A DNA stretch of 64,000 nt from NCBI GenBank assembly GCA_022575985.1, contig JAKSXM010000007.1, forward strand, positions 34,598,501-34,662,500, given 5' to 3'. This document shows, piece after piece, positions 45,876 to 57,017 of this stretch. Source of the DNA: Anagrus nilaparvatae. Taxonomy: Eukaryota; Arthropoda; Insecta; Hymenoptera; Mymaridae. The position numbers were made by a program, and so were the translations under genes. Position 1 is the first letter of the stretch. Each line of letters begins with the position of its first letter. Below the pieces are notes generated by a model that saw nothing but the letters and a program-made list of their open reading frames with translations, was not told where the DNA came from and searched no databases.

Positions 45876-46689
45876 AATTTAAACTGCAAATCTGAAAAAA
45901 ATATTTAAACAAAGTAACATGTTATAAAAAAAATTTTTATAAAATTTGAAAAGTATATACTTATCTAATCTTAGATAAATACTAAATTCTCCATCTCTAT
46001 AAAAAAAAATTCATCGATGCATCTTTCAAATCAACGATAGCAAAGAAATGTTTTTGAAGTGACTATACTGACAAGTGAAAAATTAAACTAGTAATCATAA
46101 GGAAACCATTTGTATTTTCACTGCTTCTACTCATTACTTCGAATTATAACATTCAATGTTCTATCTCTTTTAGGAAAAAATATATTCATAATTCTATATC
46201 ATGCAAGTTAATGATTCTTCGAGATCGTAAACTATTTTTCACCCCCCCCCCCCCTAAAAGCGTCAATTTTTCACCACCCCTAAAAACGTCACTTTTTCAC
46301 CCCCCCCCCCCTAAAAGCGTCAATTTTTGACCCCCCCCCTGCCGAGCCAAACTTTTCAAATACCCCATCCAATGAACATGTTCCATGTTAATATATTCAT
46401 AATTCTATATCACAAAAGTTTACGATCTCGAAGAATAATTAACTTCCCTGATATAGAATTATGAATATATTTTTTCCTAAAAGAGATAGAACAATGTTTT
46501 TTCAATGTTTCAGATATAATTCGAAGTAATGAGTAGAAGCAGTGAAAATACAAATGCTTTCCTTATGATTACTAGTTTAATTTTTCACTTGTCAGTATAG
46601 TCACTTCAAAAACATTTCTTTGCTATCGTTGATTTGAAAGATGCATCGATGAATTTGTTTTTGTCTTCTGACAGAGATAGAGAATTTAG
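45876..46689. repeat. C-tract foldback element, unit 2, cut by unit 3
   Basis: Copy of 38570-39379. C tracts at about 46239-46340 differ in length from unit 1. The right arm again ends at GAATTTAG, where unit 3 begins. Confidence 0.82.
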
Positions 46690-47900
46690 TCTCTATATAT
46701 TATAAAGTTATAACCGCCGCTGTCGCATGAGCCCTTTGTGCCAATGGACCTTTTGTGCCAAAATGGACCTTTTGTGCCAATGGACCTTTTGTGCCAAAAT
46801 GGACCTTTTGTGCCAATGGACCTTTTGTGCCAAAATGGACCTTTTGTGCCAATGGACCTTTTGTGCCAAAATGGACCTTTTGTGCCAATGGACCTTTTGA
46901 GCCAAAATGGAACTTTTGTGACAAATTGGATTTTTTGTGCCAAAATGAACCATGTCGCATGAGCCCTTTGTGCCAGTGGACATTTTGTGCCAAAATGGAC
47001 CTTTTGTGCCAAAATGGACCTTTTGTGCCAATGGACCTTTTGTGCCAAAATGGACCTTTTGTGCCAATGGACCTTTTGTGCCAAAACGGACCTTTTGTGC
47101 CAAAACGGACCTTTTGTGCCAATGGACCTTTTGTGCCAAAACGGACTTTTTGTGCCAATGGACCTTTTGTGCCAAAATGGACCTTTTGTGCCAATGGACC
47201 TTTTGTGCCAAAATGGACCTTTTGTGCCAATGGACCTTTTGTGACAAAATGGACCTTTTGGGCCAAATTGGACCTTTTGTGCCAAAATGGACCTTTTGGG
47301 CCAATGTGGTCCTTTTGGGCCAATGTGGTCCTTTTGGGCCAAAATGGACCTTTTGGACCAAAATGGACCTTTTCGGCCAATGTGGTCCTTTTGGGCCAAA
47401 ATGGACCTTTTGGGCCACAGTGGTCCTTTTGGGCCAAAGTGAACCTATTGGGCCAAAGTGGTCCTTTTGGGCCAATGTGGTCCTTTTGGGCCAATGCGGT
47501 TTTTTCTATATTTAACCAATTATTATGTAAGTTAAATTATTAAGTTGTTTTTTTTATGTTTTTATATAATCTATATTTTTTATACTTTGTTTAAGTTTAA
47601 AATATAAGTAAAAATAGAAAAATCAAATTTTTCATTTTTTGACTAAATTGCAAATATTGACTAACACCTCTTTATACTACATACAACCATCTAAAATTAT
47701 ACTAATACACTTTTTTTAGGTTTATTTATCATTTATGTGCATATTTTAATACCGATTTTTGAAGCCGATTTTTGGCCACTTTTTTTTTTTTACTACACTG
47801 TGGTACGCCTTACAAGTGATTATAAAAATATACTATCGCAATACTTCAATCACTCTGCGGGAGTTGGCGCGCGTAGCGCGCAGGGGGCGGAGCCCCCTAG
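46690..47900 (+). mobile_element. Non-autonomous Helitron, copy 3
   Basis: TC start and hairpin-CTAG end (47897-47900) as in the other copies. The GCCGCC run is reduced to one GCCGCTG block, and the minisatellite (about 46735-47505) is about 59 bp longer than in copy 2. Confidence 0.8.
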
Positions 47901-48135
47901 TATATATATATTAATTTACGGGAATGACAGCGTTAAAAACACAGAGTTAAAAACTTGAAAAAATGATTTCTCCTGTCCCCATGCCTGCTTATAGTGCACA
48001 TGGTCGCACTCCGGACTGCGTTATCTACATAATGCCTTTTTTTTTTTAACATTATGCGGGTGCCTCAGTCCTAGAACAATGATAGAAATAATTTCAGAAT
48101 TTAATCTTCTCAGAAAAAAAATGGAGAAAAAATGA

Positions 48136-48212
48136 CGTCCGGGTCGGGACGCGAACCCTTAACTTTCAGATCGAAAGGTTGACGCGCTACCGACTGAGCT
48201 ATCAATGCTCTC
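48136..48212 (-). ncRNA. tRNA-like sequence, unit 3
   Basis: Same A box, B box and defects as the copies in units 1 and 2. Confidence 0.68.
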
Positions 48213-49051
48213 AATAAACTTTTAACTTTACAAGGGGTTTTTTTTAGGCAAAAAAAACGAATATTCGATAGAAAATAATAAAAAATATTCAGTTTTTTAA
48301 CCTAAAAAATTTTCCGATTTTCCAAGATAGCGGCCCAAAAAAATTTGAAAAAAATAAACTTTTAACTCTACAAAGGGATTTTTTAGGGCAAGAAAAACGA
48401 ATATGCGGTGGAGAATATCCAGTTTTTTAACCTAAAAATTTTCCAATTTTCTAATACAGCGGACCGAAAAACTTAAAATACTAAATTTTTGACATTATAA
48501 GGAGTATAAAAGGGAAAAAATAATGAATTTATAAAAAATGAAAAATTATACCCCCAGAGTATCCACTTCCACCTGGAATGATCATTTTCATCCTGAGAAT
48601 CCTTTCTATTGCATTAAAATAAATGGGAAACCCAATGATAAACCAGCTGGTAAACGATCATGGTTTTTTTAGCGCGAGTATCTTTAAATATTAATAAATT
48701 TTTTCAATAATTGAAAAAAAAAATTTAATTTACTTTATACCCGCAAAAAAATGTCGTTTTTGTTTGCGCTCAATAAGGTTACAGTGATTAAAGTTCAAAA
48801 TTTATATGTAAGTTACATGAAAGTCTAAGATCGCCAAACTTGGCCTTCAATAAACATTCATAAAATAAACAAAAAATAAAATCTAATAGATATATTACAC
48901 AATTAAAAATTTACATAAACGTGGAATCATAACTAAACTAATAAATTTTAAACCAAATTAAAAATAACTACCGGAATTATAATAGATTTACGAAAGAAAT
49001 TTTTATACGAAGAGACTCGCGATTTTTTTAATTAATTTTTTAATTTTTTAA

Positions 49052-50640
49052 CCATACTCAGGATTCCATAATGATAATTTAGAAAGAGATTTAGGAAAAA
49101 GGGCGATAGATTTATGTTATAACTGGAATATGCCCATTGAAAACAAACCAACTGAATTAGAAATACATTTTTTTCTGAATACCTAAAAATCTCAACAAGA
49201 TAAGAAAATATATAAACAAAATACAGAATCTAAAATATCGTTTACAGATGACCAACAACAAATATTAAACTTTTAAGATACTCAAATAACCAGTATACAA
49301 AACAGTACTATGACAGCAAATAGTATAAAAAGAGTTATAATACAAGGCAAAGCTGGTTCTGGTAAAAGTACAATAATGAAAGAAATGGTTAGGAGGATTA
49401 CATCAATTTTCGGAGAAGATTCGGTTAAAGTAGCGGCATCAACAGGTATGGCAGCGGTTAACATAGATGGACTAACATTAAATTATTTGCTACGATTACC
49501 TTTAAACTACAAGTTATTTTCTAAATTAGAAAATCAAAATGCAAAAAAATTTCAAACGGATTTGAAAGATTTGAAATTTTTAATAATAGATGAGATGTCT
49601 TTGATCGGTTTAAGAACTTTATTTCAGATAGAATCACGATGTCGAGAAATACATGCTAATTAAATTGAACCTTTTGGCGGAATCATAATTTACTTACTTG
49701 GAGATTACAATCAATTGACACCGGTTGGAGACATAGCAGTATTTAGTGATAAAAAACTAACAGACAATTTACAAACATAAGGAAGAATAATTTTTAAACA
49801 ATTTCAAAAGTATTATTGTCTCCAAAACGCACACAGACAAAAGGGTAATCATATCCCTTACTCACAATTGCTTGATGAAATAGCAAATGCAGAGTTATCT
49901 CAACATAATTATAACTTGTTATATAACCAAAGAGAGACAGTTATCCCCAAAGAAGAATTAGACAATTTCCAAAACGCAATTCATTTGTTTCCAACGTGTG
50001 CAGAAGTTGAAAAACATAATGAAACATTTTTGAAAAATACGGGACACCCAGTTGTACGAATAATTTCCACAAACACACCAAATATTGCCATGCGTTGCTC
50101 AGACGAACAAGCAACAGGATTACAAAGTATACTTGTCAAAAAATTGTAGAATAATGTTACGTACGAATTTATGGGTAGCAGGTGGATTAACAAATGGGAG
50201 CTTACATACGGGAAATAATATATGCTGATTATGAATCACCACCACAATTACTTCACGTATTAATGGTTGAATTTGAAAATTACAAGGGACCATTTTTGTA
50301 TAAAAATTATTTCCTAATTATTCCTGTAAAAAGAACTTGGAAACATAACAATATTCTATGCAGTCGCACAAAATTTCCAATTATGTTATCATATGCTCTA
50401 ACTATTCATAAATCTCAAGACAAAACATTAGATAAAATTTTCTTACACATAGGGGGCACGGAAAGACAATTAGGTATCACGTACGTCGGCTTAAGTCGAG
50501 TTAAATCAATTAATGATGTAATTCTAATAAAAGGTTACAATAAATATCGTTTTGACTCGATACGAATTTCTTCATCTTTTAAAGTAAAAGAAGCTTTCAT
50601 GCAATCATTAAACAAAATTAATAAAGGAATTAAAGAATAA
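49052..50640 (+). pseudogene. PIF1/Helentron-type helicase pseudogene, unit 3
   Basis: Third copy with identical motifs and identical inactivating changes. A small indel just upstream near 48987 is the only local difference noted from unit 2. It is followed by the same CTAG end at 50947-50950. Confidence 0.83.
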
Positions 50641-50914
50641 AATATTGATTAAAACATTTTTCAAAAACAAATCATATATAATCAAAAATTAATTAATTAA
50701 AGTTATTATTTTGAATATACATTTAATTAATTACTATTATGTAAATAAACATGCTAATACTGTAAATGTGTACATACAATATTTTGTACATTAAATATTT
50801 ATTGTTTATAAAAAAAATGAGTTTGATTATTTACTTCACCTAATATACCCAATTAATAATATTTCAAATAATAATAATCGTCTGTATTTAGGAATAAATT
50901 TAGTGGGTTGTTAC

Positions 50915-50950
50915 GCTTCGCACAGTCTATAATTGTTAGCAATTATCTAG
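50915..50950 (+). mobile_element. Helentron-type 3' end, unit 3
   Basis: Hairpin at 50929-50946, then CTAG, as in the other units. Confidence 0.72.
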
Positions 50951-51132
50951 TTTAAATTAATGTATGTTTATTTTAATATTTCTTTGTATACGTATGTGTG
51001 TATAAAATTATCTGTACTTATGAATGATAAATATTAAATAAAAATTATATTTTTTAAACTAAGTTACATATTCTTTTTTTTAATTACACAGGCACAAAAA
51101 AAAATTCATGTACCAGAGGGTAGAACCCCTGG

Positions 51133-51526
51133 TATGGGGGTTTTTGGTTGTGCTTAAACCATATGTGGCCATAGAACTGCAATAAAACAAGCCAATTTGC
51201 CCCCACGGCCCCCATATGCCCCCAAAGGACTGAAAATTTTTTTTTCGAAAAATGAAAATTGAACTATATATTCATGTTTTTTGGGACGCTTATACCAAAA
51301 ATGTATACAAAAAATGTTTTTAACCAACTTTTGGCCCTGTTGAAGACTCCAGTGCCCCCATTTATACCCCCCAAACGAGTTAAAAATATTTTTATTACAA
51401 AAACTAAATCTCAATGTGTATTGTTATGTTTTTTGAGGCGCTGAAACCAAAGATGAATGTAAAAAATGTGTTTATCCAATGCTTGGTCCTCTAGGCTACC
51501 CGAGTGCCCCCATTCAACCCCCCAGT
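51133..51526. repeat. C/G-tract foldback, left arm only, unit 3
   Basis: It starts at TATGGGGGTTTTTGG and stops at the unit 3 deletion junction. The right arm is missing. Confidence 0.8.
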
Positions 51527-51745
51527 CAGTATAGTCACTTCAAAAACATTTCTTTGCTATCGTTGATTTGAAAGATGCATCGATGAATTTGTTTTTGTCT
51601 TCTGACAGAGATAGAGAATTTAGTATTTAAATAAGATTAGATAAGTATATACTTTTCAAATTTTATTATAATTTTTTTTATTACATGTAACTTTGTTTGA
51701 ATATTTTTTTCAGATTTGCAGTTTAAATTTCTATTTTTCCAACTC
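51527..51745. repeat. C-tract foldback, right arm with its native continuation
   Basis: GTCAGTATAGTCAC to GAATTTAG matches 39286-39379. It then runs on through TATTTAAATAAGATTAGATA and TCAGATTTGCAGTTTAAATT. The latter is the reverse complement of the outer left arm (38570-38690), so the arm is uninterrupted here. Confidence 0.82.
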
Positions 51746-52389
51746 AAGAAAATTAAATACGCTATTTTTTTGTTACACTTTTAAAATCATTCTAAAAATG
51801 GCTTTTTTCCAGAAATAGATAGTTATTTAATTGGACCTATGCAAAAAATATATATATTTTAAAAACCCAATATGGTGGCTAGTTTCATGATTACCATAGA
51901 TAGCGTTTAGGTAGTACAAGGTAAATCATGAATTCTTTTGCAGAAAATTAATTTTACTTACAACAAACTTTTTTTTGTTATTCTTTTGCTAAAATTGAAG
52001 CACAGAAGCCTAAATATTTATAGAATCACCTGTATTTAGGCAAAAACTTTTGGAGGGTTTTTAATTAAAATTATTCTAACAATTAATGTAATATTTGAAG
52101 AAATATTTGGGCTTCTGATTTTTTAAATGTATTTTACAATTTTTTATTATTTACATGTCAGCAGTCGCTGTCGTAAGCGTCAAAATACACTTTCATTCTG
52201 TTATAAGAAAAGTCTCGTTGTTTACTGTTAAAGTGGATAAACTAATTAACTTTTATAAAACTGTTTGTAATTTAGTCTTTTTCGTAGGACGAGGAGAATG
52301 CATTTACGCATACCATACACTGCGTACTGTATGGTTATGTGGGACTCAACCTCAAATTTGTATCTGGGGTTGCCCAGATATACACAATT
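51746..52389. other. Mixed AT-rich spacer; possible LINE 3' flank
   Basis: No confident gene. A 78-codon plus frame at 52155-52391 is probably chance. A hairpin ACCATACA-CTGCGTAC-TGTATGGT lies at about 52313-52336. The minus-strand LINE's 3' UTR may extend into 52270-52389. Confidence 0.45.
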
Positions 52390-52555
52390 GAGGAGGAATT
52401 ACAATACCCACTAAACTCCGCACCCTCCTGCATTTATGACAATATCATAGAATCCGGACCGGGACTCCCTGTTTAGGTATTACTTCGGTCCGGAAACAAT
52501 GCAGCCAAGGCATTTCTTCGCCATAACCTGTCAATAAATAAAGGAGAAGATTTTC

Positions 52556-53113
52556 CTACGAGAGGAAACCTTCCTCCTTTTTTTTAATCAGTGTCGCCTG
52601 TACGTAATCTGCCATACTGTACCAGTTACCGGTACTGCGCAGCATTTCCGGGACGACTCCTTCCGGCCTCCATTCATCGAAGGGCGTTCGCCCTTCAGCG
52701 AAGCGAGGACACCCAAAAAAGGTGTGCTCAGCGGTATCCAGCTCGTCCGGGTAATGCAAGCATTCCGGAAATGTCACCTTGCGCCACTTGAAAAGCATAT
52801 CGCGGAAATAACCGTGACCAGTTAGGAACTGTGTGAGGTAGAAGTCTACCTCCCCATGATCACGGTTCATCCAGCTTTCCAAGTCAATAGTAAGGCGGTG
52901 CGTCCAACGTCCCCTCGGGTCACCATTCCACCTATACTGCCAACATTCCATTGTGCGGGAACAAGCGTGAACGAAAGCTACGTAGCGCTCTTCTTCCTCA
53001 CGGTTATAGATCGCCTGCCTTTCCAAGGCAAGCAGATCGATATGAATCACCCGAGCCACTACCTGGATCGCTGGCTCTGATACAGTCTTGTACGAGAAAG
53101 CGATTCGAAGTGC
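52556..53113 (-). pseudogene. LINE ORF2 C-terminal domain
   Basis: The frame from about 53113 reads LRIAFSYKTVSEPAIQVVARVI, then the 167-codon stretch to 52556. WMNRDHGEVDFYLTQFLTGHG is the motif before the zinc knuckle. In the knuckle itself (ECLHYPDELDTAEHTFFGC) the second Cys of CxxC is Tyr. The frame is otherwise open to its stop. It is joined upstream to RT sequence by an internal deletion near 53115-53180. Confidence 0.75.
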
Positions 53114-53132
53114 CCCCTGCCTCTGTACTGCC

Positions 53133-54049
53133 TTAAGTTTCTTGCAGTACTTTTTTATGCGGCGTTTTTATCACGGACTCGTGATCCGACATCCAGCTAT
53201 TGATAAGGCGCATGGCCTCATCCAAGGTATTCTGCTGGTCCTCTGTCCCTTGAGCTGTTATGGTTAGATCAACATCATCCGCGTATCCGATCATGGAGCA
53301 TCCATCCGGAAGCTTAATCTTTAGCGAGCCGTCGTAGAAGGCATTCCACAGATCAGGACCCAGAACTGAACCCTGCGCAATGCCTGCGCTTAATACTTTA
53401 CCACTTGTACAATCGAGCGTGTCCCAGCGCAGGTATCGGTCCCGGAGGTAGTCTCTGATAATATTTTTCAGATAATCTGGAACTCTGAATACCTGCTTGA
53501 GGGAGTGCAACATATCGTCCCACTTAGCCGAGTTGAATGCGTCTTTCACATCCAACGTGACAAGCAGAACGTCCGGTTTAATATCCGGCCGTACTTGTCT
53601 GGCCTTCATAACCTGCTCGATGGGACCGACCGTGGAACGCCCCTCACGAAAACCGTGTTGACCGTCGCTAAGGTCACCCGCTTCCCTAATTGCCTGCCGC
53701 AATCTTCCTCTGACCATGCTCTACATCACCTTGCCAATAGTATTTAACATACACAATGGTCTGTAATATGATGGAGATCCTGGTTCACACTTTCCCTTGC
53801 TTATCAGAGCCAGGCGGGCCACTTTTCAGTCCCTTGGAAAGATGCCTGCAACGAGGCACGCATTAAACATGCCAAAGAGGAGACCAGGGATTACCTGTGC
53901 AGCCGCCTTAAGAGCTTCCGCGGGTATTCTGTCTGGTCCTGGCGCTTTCCCATTTTTCATTGACCTAATTGCCTGAAGCATCTCCGCCTCGCTAAATAGC
54001 GGAACTTGCTCCCTCGGGACATCCAAAACCGGGTGTTGTTGGTTTGGAC
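53133..54049 (-). pseudogene. LINE reverse transcriptase with an intact YADD box
   Basis: Motifs in order: MKNGKAPGPDRIPAEALK, LALISKGKCEPGSPSYYRPL, GQHGFREGRSTVGPI, VTLDVKDAFNSAKW, AQGSVLGPDLWNAFYDG and MIGYADDVDLTI. All three catalytic Asp residues are present. TGA at 53826-53828 replaces an expected Trp (FPRD*KVARL), and another stop lies in GKVM*SMVRGRL. Both leave the frame unchanged. After INSWMSDHES the frame jumps to KKYCKKLKAVQRQG, so about 100 residues of thumb are deleted. Confidence 0.83.
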
Positions 54050-54999
54050 AGAGCGTCCACTATTCTTTTGGTCGCTGCTTCATCCATCGTGTTGTCACAC
54101 CCGGACTTAAGTTTGCCCATGACAACCTTATATCCCAGGCTCCACGGATCGCTGTTGATATCATCTCTTAGTGACCGAAGACAGCGCGTCTTACTGTGGC
54201 AGATGGCTTTCGCCAGCCTATGCTTGGCTTCCTTGTACTGTTCAGAGCGCGTAGCCAGCTCTGGGCGGCCATGCGCTCTTTGCCGTCTTCTGCGTGCCCC
54301 GTGACAGACCCGCCTAAGCTCCGCAATTTCTTTATTCCACCAATACATGCTTCTTTTACCCTTCCAGGGCCGTTTACGCGGCATAGAGGCATCGCAAGCT
54401 CCCCTCAGAAGAGCAGTTACCCTCTTGACGAAAGTCTCTGCCTCTCCCGGGGTGGTCGGTCCTCCGTGCCAGGCTAGGATAGACAAGGACTCTTCACGAA
54501 GATATTCCACAAATCTGTCCTCGTCTATCTTTGACACATTCCAGCCTAGTGGGCACTTTTTGTACGGGGGCCGATTAACGACCCTATCACGCACTCTGAA
54601 GGTGATGTAATTATGGTCGCTGCCATTGGCTCCATCCATCACCCTCCAACCGCCCACTCTTCCTGCCAACCCAGTCAAGGGAAAAGTGACGTCAGGAATC
54701 GATTCACCAAAGCCTGGCCTTATGTAGGTTGGATTGTTCCCAGAGTTCATGACCACCAGATCAGTTCTAGCGGCCATCTCTAGAATCAACGTTCCCCTAC
54801 GGTTCGTAGTTGGAATTCCCCATTCCACGGCCCTGGCATTTCAGTCTCCGGCAAATATGATATTGCCAGAGATTTCCCTTATCGTTTCCTCCAAAGAGGC
54901 CAGCTTTGCGGTGAACACCCCAATAGTGTCATTCGGTGACAAATTCGGAGACATAATAACTACAATTTTCAGATCACCGCAAATTTGCCGTTTATGTTC
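53992..54999 (-). pseudogene. LINE APE-type endonuclease C-terminal part and linker
   Basis: The frame gives ISGNIIFAGD*NARAVEWG, the endonuclease GDFNA motif with a TGA at 54839-54841 in place of the usual aromatic or hydrophobic codon. SIPDVTF and NGSDHNYITF (the catalytic SDH) and the Arg-rich linker WWNKEIAELRRVCHGARRRR follow. The enzyme would nick the target to prime reverse transcription. The N-terminal third is missing, and a frameshift near 54040 separates this frame from the RT. Confidence 0.8.
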
Positions 55000-55067
55000 C
55001 GAATATTTTATCGTATTATAGTTTTCTTTTGCTGTATAGGGATACTAGCTTACATATTACCGTTATA

Positions 55068-55560
55068 TAGTGAAACCCCGGTGCAAAAGTTAACGTTAAA
55101 ACTTTAAGTTAAATTTTAACGTTAATTTACACGTTAATTTAGGGTAATTTTAACGTTAATTTAGGGTAAATTTGATGTTAATTTAAATTTAACGTTAAAA
55201 TTACTGCGGAAAATTGAGAAAAAAAATTTTTAATTATTTTGTATTTTTTAATTTTGTAAATCCAATTGTACTCTAAAATTAAGCATCATTCCTATTTTTA
55301 AAAAATTTTCATGTATTAAATTTTCATAATATTCATTTAGTTTTTTCACAACTAAATTTTTTGATCAAATATTCGTTCTAATATTATAAATTTGACATTA
55401 AATTTATTACTAAATTTAATGCTAAAATTTAACGTAAAAAAAACATCCTACATAGCAAACAAAGTTTTAGAATTTTAACTTTAAAATTCAACTTTAAATT
55501 TAACGTAAAAAATATCATCCCACATAGCAACCAAAGTTTTAGAAACGTTTTTGATATAAT
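55068..55560. repeat. TTAACGTTAA-rich repeats
   Basis: The palindromic word TTAACGTTAA and variants recur at about 55090-55205 together with TTAATTTAGGGTAA. A second duplication (TTTAACGTAAAAAA, then CATAGCAA.CAAAGTTTTAGAA) lies at about 55427-55470 and 55497-55545. No gene. Confidence 0.7.
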
Positions 55561-55629
55561 CCTTTAAAATGTTTCAAAAGGCCGTAGAAAAACGTTTCCA
55601 AACGTTTTGTTAATATTTCAGGATGTTTC

Positions 55630-55876
55630 ATCGGCTCCGACTTTGTTTGTCCGATGTTAGATTTTAAAAATAGACAGTTGACAGCTGTCAAATAGCTGTC
55701 AAAATTCGATAAAATCTTAAAAATCTTACTTTTATCTTATTAGTTTATGTATTAGAGGTTGCTGAATTCAAATTCAATGTCAGATTTTTCAAATTGACAG
55801 TTGACAACTGTCAAAGAGCTGTAAAATCGCAATAAAAAAGTAAAAATGTTAGTATTTTCTTATGACTTTTTATTTT
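55630..55876. repeat. Left subterminal repeats of the DDE_Tnp_4 element
   Basis: Two units carry TGACAGTTGACAGCTGTCAA and AATCTTACTTTTATCTTATT. They are the reverse complement of the tandem units at 58318-58935. The array is interrupted at 55877 by the TTAA-flanked MITE. Confidence 0.75.
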
Positions 55877-55904
55877 TTAAGGGTACATTCGCTCAGTTTT
55901 GAAA

Positions 55905-55940
<36 letters not shown>

Positions 55941-56620
55941 CATTGATTTGTGTTTAAAAAGTATTCAAGATTATTGAAAAAAAATTTTAAATAAATCCCG
56001 CAAATAATAAAGAAATGACAGCGTCTGAAAGTCACAGTGCTAGTATGTAAGAATTCAAGATCTGAAACTTTAAACGCGTTTTTCTCAAAACTAACTTTTT
56101 GAAAACGGCCCACACGATAACAAAAAAACTATTGGTCCGATTTCAATTTTTTTTTTTTAATCTATTTGTTATGCAATTCTACAAGTTATGAACTACAATG
56201 AACCTGATCGGTAAATTTTTTTGGTCTCTAGGCTCCAATTTGTGGCTAAAAACACGGTCAAATTTCGATTTTTTTTTATTTTCTTCATAACTTTTTTAAT
56301 TTTTAATATTTTTCATTGGTTGTAGTTCATTACCTGCAAAAACTTATGTACATTATGGTGTTTTTTTTTTTTTTTATTTCAGACGATCCCAAACCGAGTT
56401 ATGATGTGGGCCGATTTGGACCTTTTTTTAGGCACCAACTTCAGCGCCATCTCATCACATGTAAAAAAAGAGATAATAAAAAAAAAATTTTTTTTTGTGA
56501 TTATTATAAACGTATAAAGCAGCTATAAAAAAATCTTTGTATTATTTAATAAACTTTTCGAGAAAATTGATCTGAAAAATAACGTTATTTTTACTCAAAA
56601 CTGAGCGAATGTACCCTTAA
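55877..56620. mobile_element. TTAA-flanked MITE
   Basis: The TIRs GGGTACATTCGCTCAGTTTT (55881-55900) and AAAACTGAGCGAATGTACCC (56597-56616) are perfect inverts, bounded by TTAA on both sides. TTAA duplications are typical of piggyBac and Kolobok superfamilies. There is no transposase. A long T tract lies at about 55910-55940. A 70-codon frame at 56316-56528 is not considered a gene. Confidence 0.85.
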
Positions 56621-57017
56621 GTTGATTAATTCACGCATGTTGTGAATACGTTGGTTCTGACAATTAAAAGCAGTCAAGGGGTCGTAAAATACTTATCAAT
56701 ATTAGATTTATGAAAAGCATACTTTCTTTTAACTTTGTTTATGCTTTTTTGCCGTCGCATTTAGCATTACCCGATGTGTACCGCGAGGAGGTGAGCGATC
56801 GGTCTTTACACATCATTTAGCCCTGGAAAAGGCTGTTTTTTTATTAACGAAATTGTTATTGTGCGTAGAATTAAGATAAAAAGGGTAAAATAAACAACTA
56901 ATATTTTCTTATCGGCTGTTTTAAAATTAATTTGTAATTTAATGGCTATTGAAACAAAGGTATGTGAATTTAGTATGATGCTATGCAAACTTTTATGTCT
57001 ATTGATAATTTTTTTAT
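56621..57017. other. Spacer downstream of the transposase
   Basis: No recognised gene. A short minus frame at 56806-56988 looks like chance. Confidence 0.5.

Larger units (their letters stand above)
39380..46689. repeat. Tandem unit 2 of the 7.3-kb array
   Basis: A complete 7310-bp copy from TCTCTATATATT to GAGAATTTAG. It is 88 bp shorter than unit 1, nearly all of the difference being in the minisatellite. Confidence 0.92.
46690..51623. repeat. Tandem unit 3, internally deleted
   Basis: It starts TCTCTATATATT like the others and follows unit 2 to about 51526. There ATTCAACCCCCCA jumps to GTCAGTATAGTCAC, skipping sequence equivalent to about 44158-46590 (roughly 2.43 kb). It ends at GAATTTAG (51623) and continues into TATTTAAATAAG, the expected foldback continuation. 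Confidence 0.9.
52390..55020 (-). mobile_element. R1-like non-LTR retrotransposon, 5' truncated and internally deleted
   Basis: Read right to left the order is C-terminal half of the endonuclease, RT, a deletion, connector and C-terminal zinc-knuckle domain. A 3' UTR with TTTAGTGGGTATTG follows near 52410. It is GC-rich compared with the flanks. It is related to, but not the same family as, the element at 1-2281 (QFLTGHGYFRDMLF against QFLSGHGLLQSYLF). Homology starts abruptly at about 55000, as expected for incomplete reverse transcription. Confidence 0.83.
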
